Below, in pieces: positions 52,401 to 61,400 of a stretch of DNA of 64,000 nt; within the stretch, counting starts at the first letter, position 1, and the number at the start of each line of letters is the position of its first letter. This DNA is from Serripes groenlandicus (Eukaryota > Mollusca > Bivalvia > Cardiida > Cardiidae). The notes beneath the pieces are model-generated. The model made no database searches, was not told the DNA's origin, and was given only the letters and a program-made list of their open reading frames with translations. The stretch covers positions 45,363,669-45,427,668 of the forward strand of contig JASEVX010000001.1 in the NCBI GenBank assembly GCA_031761405.1, written 5' to 3'. The translations under genes and the position numbers were made by a program.

Positions 52401-55400
52401 ATATTCGAACTTGGCCTAGATATCATCAAGACAAACTTTCCGACAAAGTTCAACATGGTCAAGTTTAAAATGTGGCTTCCAGAGTGTTAACAAGATTTTC
52501 CTTCAATTTGGCCTAGTGACCTAGTTTTTGACCCGACATGACCTATATTCGAACTTGGCCTAGATATCACTATGACAAACATTCTGACAAAGTTTCAATA
52601 TGCTCAAGCCAAAAATGCGGCTTCAGGAGTGTTAACAAGATTTTCCTTAAATTTGACCTAGTGACCTAGCTTTTGACTCGACATGACCTATTTTCGAACT
52701 TGGCCTAGATATCACTAAGACAAACATTCTGACAAAGTTTCAACATGGTCAAGTTTAAAATGTGGCTTCCAGAGTGTTAACAAGATTTTCCTTCAATTTG
52801 GCCTAGTGACCTAGTTTTTGACCCGACATGACCTATATTCGAACTTGGCCTAGATATCACTATGACAAACATTCTGACAAAGTTTCAATATGCTCAAGCC
52901 AAAAATGCAGCTTCAGGAGTGTTAACAAGATTTTCCTTAAATTTGACCTAGTGACCTAGCTTTTGACCCAACATGACCTATTTTCGAACTTGGCCTAGAC
53001 ATCACTAAGACAAACATTCTGACAAAGTTTCAACATGCTCAAGCCAAATATGCGGCTTCAGGAGTGTTAACAAGATTTTCCTTAAATTTGGCCTAGTGAC
53101 CTACTTTTTGACCGGACATGACCCATATTCGAACTTGGCCTAGATATCATCAAGACAAACTTTCCGACAAAGTTTCAACATGGTCAAGTTTAAAATGTGG
53201 CTTCCAGAGTGTTAACAAGATTTTCCTTCAATTTGGCCTAGTGACCTAGTTTTTGACCCGACATGACCTATATTCGAACTTGGCCTAGATATCACTATGA
53301 CAAACATTCTGACAAAGTTTCAACATGCTCAAGCCAAAAATGCGGCTTCAGTAGTGTTAACAAGATTTTCCTTAAATTTGACCTAGTGACCTAGCTTTTG
53401 ACCCGACATGACCTATTTTCGAACTTGGCCTAGATATCACTAAGACAAACATTCTGACAAAGTTTCAACATGCTCAAGCCAAAAATGCGGCTTCAGGAGT
53501 GTTAACAAGATTTTCCTTAAATTTGACCTAGTGACCTAGATTTTGACCCCACATGACCCAGTTTCGAACTTGGCCTAGAGTTGATCGAGATATATGTTCT
53601 GATAAACTTTTATAAAGATTGGATGCAAAATGTTGCCTCTAGTGGATTAACAAGCAAATGTTGACGACGGACGACGAACGACGAACGACGGACAAAAGGC
53701 GATCACAATAACTCACCTTGAGCACTACGTGCTCTGGTGAGCTAAAAACCAGTGGCTCATCAAAAATGCAGACATTATTTTATGGAAAATGTAAGCCATG
53801 ACAGGATAAAATGGGAGAGGGGGTTTCATTATCTTTTTTCCATGAAAACTTTACTGGTGACAATATTCAAACACTGCTACTTTGAAACCGAGTCTCTTTC
53901 CCTTATTCGGAAGATTTTGTACTTCAATGCAGCAGAATATGTTTTGATAACATTGTTGGGAAAGGAGAAATTAAGTTATTTCTCCTTTAACCACAATGTC
54001 TTTAATAAAAGTCATAGAAAGGTTTAAAACTATTTCATGGAAACAAAGGTTATGTGTATAAAATCTAGACCCAAATGGTCAGTGTAATAGGTCCGATGTA
54101 GGAAGTTGTATTCACCTGTATTTTGTCGAGTCTATTTTGAATGGTGTGTCGGTCCCCTGCAATGTCGGCGCACAGGGACAGTTTCTCCCGTATACTGTTT
54201 AACCATTCCACACACTGGTTGTAGGCGTCGTTGTATTGTTGGTGATCAGCTACGTAGCCTTCATACTGGGTAACACGCTCCTGTAAACAAATATCAGTAT
54301 CATGGTTTTACTCTATACATGTGTCAAGATTTTTTATCCTTTAAACTCTTTCCCACTTAGAGACACTTTCTGATGCCTCTACAAAAGACTTTTGAAACAA
54401 TTGTGGCAAAAGGAACACATTTTCATATTGAGCAACTACCCCTTTTGCCATCATGTTTTCACTTCTATTCAATGCCTCAGATTTATTGTATGCGGGAATG
54501 GGTTAATTGGCTATTTACTGATAGGTCATGATAGATAAAGCCAATGTAAGAAGTAATGCCGATTAAACTTAATAATGAGTAATTTCACTTTTTAACTCAA
54601 AAGTTACATCTTTGTACGAAGGTAGACTTCCAACGTTTCAAATTTAACATTTTTATTTTTATGTCATGTTGCATTTGGGTTCAAATGATATTGGTTCAGT
54701 ACGGTGTAACCGCGTACGGCACAGACGCTCGACTGATAGGGAGAAAACAGAAAAGAAAAAAAATGAGCTAAACAAAAAACCTTAACCGGACGACCACGCC
54801 GCCGACGCCAGGGTCATGACAATAGCTCTCTTTTTTTTCAAAAGTCGAGCTAAAAAGTATATGATAAAAAGTAAACAAATCGTAAGATTACAACATGTGA
54901 AAAGTATTACATAGACACATTAATATAACAGAGAGTATATACCTTGGCGGCAGTAGTTAGTTTAGAATATCTCGCTCCAGTCTGTGATACAAAGTTAGAG
55001 AGTTGTGGATCACTGCTGGTCTGTACAAGTGTCCTAGCCTTATCGTCCACAGAGTCAATGACTCTCTGATAGGACAACACATCTTGATGAAGCACTTTAA
55101 AGTTCTGTAACTGTGACTTCTTCTCCTCTAGCGTTGATCGAAGTGGAATCGAGCCTTCAAGCTGAACTTCAGCATCTCTCAACCACTGTTCTACCTGGCC
55201 ATAACTGTCATCAAATGTTGTCCACTGTACCAACGCAACTTCAAGTTTACGCTGAGCGGAGGATAAGTCATCAAAGAGACCTTCCCATGTAAGTTTGTAC
55301 TGGCGTAACTCTTGTCTGACCTTTTCACGGCCCTCGGTAGCAGTGTTTGGATACAGTTTTTCTCCAGCTTCAACCACTTGGTTTAGTTTGGCAAAGCCTG

Positions 55401-58400
55401 CATCTCTTTCACTGATCAATTCCTAAAAGAAAGAAATAATTCAGAAGATCAATAATCACTGAATTTTTCCAGAGGTCAAAAATTCTTACTTTGAACTGTT
55501 TTTATTTTATATACACTGTTAAACAAAGTGCTTACACCTTATGAATATGAATCTATCCATAAGACAAGGAACAACTTGGCATTAGTGAACAATGTAGGTA
55601 CACATCAGCCTTTGCATCTTCTCAGTCTTATCAGAATTTATCACATAAAGCCCTCTCTGGGAGTGTCAAAATCCCACTACATAAATATCATATGACATTA
55701 CTAGTTTCGTTAAGTCTTACACTCAAGTCTTTGTTACGTGGAAACAAATCTATAAAAAGGATGTCATGACAGCAGTTTGATGTTATAACGATAGTCACTT
55801 TGGCACCAAAACCAGCAAATTTCATGTACATATTTGCGTAATACGCCTCATAAATCACTTTATGTGATGAATAGAATATCTCATTTTTATATTATTTTTT
55901 ACCACTTTTAATAAACTCGTTAACTTGTTAGCTTAGAACATGACGCTCGACAAGGCTCACTGCATATCATCTTAGTAAACTTGTTTATTAAAAGTGATAA
56001 TAAATAAACACTCATGAAATATTCTCTATATATACAAGGCGAACACATCACATGCTGAAAAATAATCCTGTAAATTTTAATGACTCTGATGGCTTATTAG
56101 ATAATTAAATAAGAAGAATGGCAAACCTGTATTCTCTCTAATCTTTCTTCCAACTCCTGCCTAGTTCCCGACGTATCGGCGTTATTAGCAAACCTCTCTT
56201 TAGCATGTGACAACCATTGGGAGCATTCTCGCGCTTTGTCCTTATAGGTTTTATGGTCCGTTACATTCTGATCACATTTCTTCAGTATGTCCTGTTTAAA
56301 AAAATACCATTGATTACAATTACTTACACAACATCCTAGTTTTGTATACAGTAAGTCAATGCAGGGTTTTCCAAAAATTATGAGTTTGTCTCGTACTTCA
56401 AAAATAATCAATTTAGACAATATTGAATAACAAGAGGGCCATGATGGCCCTTTATTGCTCACCTGAGTAAGTGTTTTAGGGTCCTAATTTAATTGCTCTA
56501 CAAAAATTGATAACAATTTTTCAAAAGGAACCGAGCTTTCATGGATATCTAGCTACTAAATAGGTTTGGTAAACATCGGATAATAAATGAAGACTTTATT
56601 GTGTTCACAAGAGATTGTGGACAGACGACGGACGAAGGGCGATCACAAAAGCTCACCTTGCCACTACGTGACAGGTGAGCTAAAAACAAACATGTATTGA
56701 TTTCTAAGAGTCGGGGATTGTCATGTTTTGATGTGAATGTTTTGACATTCCATACTCTTGAAAATTAATAAAAGTTTTAATGAACAATGCTATGAAAAAA
56801 ATTGATCACATCTAAATGTAACAATATCTGAATGATTACAAAATATAGATAAGTCATGTAGAGTTACTATGTTTTTGTCCCTTTCCCACCTGCAGACGCA
56901 TTTTGACGCAATAGCAGCTGACGACTTTTGAAAACATTATGGCCATAGGTGAAAACATTTTGGCAAAAGGAGGAACTCTTTCAATAATGAAACATTTTCT
57001 TATTGAGATTCTCAATTACTTACGCCAAGATGTTTTTAAAGTCGTCTGCTGCAGGTTTGTTGTATGAGGGAAAGGGTTAACTCACCTTGACAGAATGTTG
57101 TAAAGACTGGTATCTCGATGTCAGCTGAGAAATTGATGATGTCAGTCGACCTTCACCTGTCAGTTGTTGTAACGTTTGAGACTCGTCTGAGAAAACATCG
57201 ACGTCACGCTGTCTTGATTTGATCTCAGACATTAAATCCTGAATAATACAATTTACATGATGATTAGCATGATCAGTTGGCAGGTAAATCATCAATCTTA
57301 ACTAAAAAAATTATGTTATGTACTACTATCTTGAATTAAAATTAAAGATGCTTTCCGACGCGCTTGCAGTAGATAACTTTTTGGAAACAGTGTGGCAAAA
57401 GGAGAAATTGATAATAATGAGCAATTTCTCTTTTTGCCATGATGTTTTCAACTCTTTGTGATTATCATACTTTCCATATTTTTGCCTAATTCTTTTTCAA
57501 ATCATCTTCTGCAGATTTGCCATATGTGGAGATGGGTTAAATACAATGATATGAATACATATATTTTTATTTCTATACAAAGTTTCACTTCAAATATCAT
57601 GTTATACATATTCCTTGGAACTGCAATAAGGGTTTTGATAACAACTTAGAACACAGTGTTTTATGGGGGAACAAATGGTGTTTTGTGGTAGAAAACGTCT
57701 TAAGCATTAGTAATGGTTCATTTTAGGAAAAGAAAAAATAATTTTCAATGTTGAGATCGACCTAATTTTTTGCCACTGCCACAATAGCAACACCTTCTGC
57801 TCGCTTTAGCTTGTGTTGTGGCCAAGGTGATGCATCCAGTATTGTATGAAAAGTAGAAACAATGTTGATCTTAACCTATTATGATATTAATAATCTGCCT
57901 TGTAAACATGTAAACATTAGTACGCTCATCTGAATAGTAAACTCTTTGGAAAAAGGAAAGTATAATTAATATAGATACAAATTTGCAAACATTGTGGAAA
58001 AAAAACAAAAAAAAACAAGATGTGTTTGTGAAACACTAATGCCCCCGAATGGCAACATCTAGGTCAAGTCACAAGGAATACACATGTGAAATATGGTAGC
58101 CGTACCTGTTATGGTTCAAAAGTAGTGGTCAAGGTTAAAGTTTTTTTCGTGCAGACAGACAGACGTGCAGACAGGCCAAAAACTAGATGCCCACCGAATC
58201 GGAGATTCCGGGGGCATAAAAACCTGCTTGTTTCATGGGATTTCTCCTTTTCAAACGATGTTTTCAAGTCTTCTGTACTCGATAAGGGTTTATAGCCTTT
58301 TAGAATTCTTTAGTTCATAAACATTAGTAAGGTCATCTGAATAGTAAACTCTTTGGAAAGTTGAAAGTATAATATCGATACATAGTTGCAAACATTGTGG

Positions 58401-61400
58401 GGAAAAAAAAGGAAAAACTGTTTGTTTCGTGCAATTTCTCCTTTTCAAACGATGTTTTCAAAAGTATTCTGTATTCGATAAGGGTTTATAGCCATTTATA
58501 ATTCTTATGTTTATAGCAAAACTGGAATGTTGATGATATAATGTACAAATGGACAATATTGAAAGCATAAAACAAGTTTATGTAAAAGCATGTTCTTTCC
58601 CCAAGCTAGTCTACAATATCAGATAAAAGCAATTATGACCTTCCAAGCTACCAACATACCATTTAGAACAATAAACAACAACACCAAAGCTCTTTTGTGG
58701 CACCATGAATGATGATCATTATATATGAGGGGTGTTCGAAATTGCTCAAAACAAGCAATTTCTCCTTTTGCCAAAATGTTTTCAACTATTTTCATTTATA
58801 TAGATTTTCCATAATTTTCTCAAATGTCTTCAAAGTCGTCTGCTGCAGATTTGTTGTATGTGGGAAAGGGGAAGGTATAAGTTTCGTCATGTTTCAGCAA
58901 TCAGACATAAACAAAAGTTGACCATTTGTGCAACGTTTTGTTCACTGCTTTCAAAAATGCCTTTCACTTAAAACAGATCCATGACAAGTAGTTTTGTTGA
59001 ATCAATGATATATTCTGATAAACTTATCATAAACGTTTCAGTGCATTTCGTTCATGTTTGCAGAAACGAGAGTCCTCTTCCGCAATATTTATAAACACCG
59101 CTCTTACATGTATGATATTTGACTATTTAACACTTTCTCTTATACAGAAGCATTTTGACGCCTCTGCAGCAGACGACTTTTGAAAACATTTTGACAAACG
59201 AAGAAATTGCTCATCATGAGCAATTTCTCCTTTTGCCACTATATGGTTAAATCTTAGTCTCTTATCAATTATTTTACTTTCAATTACAGAAATTTTTCAT
59301 ATTTTTGCCACGATGTTTTTGAAGTTGTCTTCTGCAGATTTATTGTATGTGGGAAAGTGTTAAATTATATTCGTTGTATTCGTTAAAGCCATGTACATTG
59401 GTGGAATAAGTATAATTAACCCCATAACTATGAAGCTCCTATTATTTTGTTATTTTTGGATAGTTTTGTTTTATTTATGGACATATCAATGCTCAATAAT
59501 GAGAAGGATTGATTGGGGTTTAATATCGTTTTCAACAATTTTTCAGTCATATCACAGCGGCCAGATCACCTAATCATGTGTTTCCTAGCTCTCTCACACC
59601 AGTAATCCACACAACATTTCCAAGCAACTTGCTGCTTTTCCACATAGACTGTAAGCCTATTGCTGAAACACGAATGACGCTTGTCACAGTCAGTGACTTT
59701 TGTCAAACGTCAGAAAGGACATACATTGCAAGAAAATCATGTACATAATGCCCCTTCCCCCAACTCCTTCACCATGCAAACAATGTTTAAAGCTTTTCCC
59801 ACATACAACAAATCTGCAGCAGAAATCTTTGAAAACATCTATGCAAAACTATGGAATATCTCTATAATTGAAAGTACAATTATTAACAGATTATTATTCA
59901 TAAGTCTTTTGCTGCAAATGAGTCAAATTGCAACTGCATGTTGGAAAGGGTTAACCCTTTCCCACATATAGACACTTTCTGACGCCTCTGCAGCAGACAA
60001 ATTGTTATATCATTGTGAAAAAGGGAGAAATTGCTCATGATAAGCAACTTCTCCATTTGCAACAATGATTTTAAGTCTAATCAATAATCATACTATTCTT
60101 TATAGAGATTTTCTATATTTTGGACTTGACAATTATAAAGTCGTCTGCTTCAGATTTATTGTATGCTGGAAAGGGTGAACTTGGCCATATAAGGTAATTA
60201 GCTTTATAGTCCTTTACCTTTACTTGATACAGATTACTTTTGAAATTGTGATGCCTCTCCAACAGATGAATGTTGAACGTTGTGTGAGAAGGATGAACTC
60301 TCTTTCAGTAATGGCAATACATGTACTGATATTTAGAAAATAAAAATACTTAAACAATCATGCAGGTCACAATAACATGCTCGGTTAGCATATCATTTCA
60401 TCAGGCTAGATTTGTTTTCTCCTCTAAGCAAAATTCTTATCTTACTTGATTACTTTCTTTCCATCAATAAAGTTAACATGCAACTTTTGACAAATAAAAA
60501 ACAAAACATGTTGAATAGGAAAATTGCTTAAAAAATAATATGCAATTTCTTATTTTGTCACAATGTTCTTAATGCTGTCTACAATTTCATGCAATCATTC
60601 ATATCTTCTGGGTGACTCTTATTTGGAAGAGTCTAAAATTTGCATTTCAAATGATATTTAAATAATATATGACCTAGATTTTGTTTCATTGTAACAACCA
60701 CAACACCAAATGATATAGATGAAGCTTGAAGCAAACCAAATGATTAATGCACATGAAGTAATGAAAGATATGAGGTTAACCCAATTAATGGACACGTCTA
60801 GATTGTCTATTTCTTTTTTTGTCACAATGTTTTCAACTCTATTCAATACACTTTTATAAGTATATATTTTCTATATTTTAGCTTATTTGATTTCAAGGTC
60901 ATCCACTGCAGATTTTGTGTATGTTGGAAAGAGTTTAAACTGTACTTATTCAATTAACAGAATAATACAAAACCATGCCAAGGAACATGCTAAAACTGAC
61001 ATCATTTCCTGTTCATAAAATGACTTCTGCTTGCAGAATGTTTTTTAGAAAACATATAACTGCAGGTGAAGGTATCAGCATAGTTATAGAATAAATAAAT
61101 GTAAATGATATGATTAGATGCAACAGGTTTATGAATATGCATGGTTTTAAGAGTATATGTGGTACAAATTTGTACCATATAAAGCAATTTCATGGCCAGG
61201 AAGGGTAGACTTAAGCGCTGAAGTGAAAAAAGAATTCAACCTACACTTTCACTCTCCTAGATAGAAAAATAAGGACGAAACATAATGTGGTTTTCTATAG
61301 CTGTATAGGTTCAAAGTTCATGTCTATTTCACAGAGACTCTTCTTCTGATTGGTCAGATTATCAACCAAATGATTCACCAATCAGAAACAAAATTAATAC

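Larger units (their letters stand above)
42155..54115 (-). other. 11.9-kb intron between exons 6 and 7
   Basis: Exons 6 and 7 join A to B in the normal cassette order and phase, so no coding exon need be missing. The space holds about eighteen MITE copies, three hairpin-ended elements (44001-44712, 48046-48615, 51812-53748), one SINE, a 71-bp palindrome (49158-49228) and a C16 run (50822-50837). 45490-46110 and 47540-47890 show nothing I recognise. Confidence 0.75.

Noticed and set aside
53752..54027. 91-codon plus ORF before exon 6
   Set aside because: Runs through a degenerate MITE; no domain.
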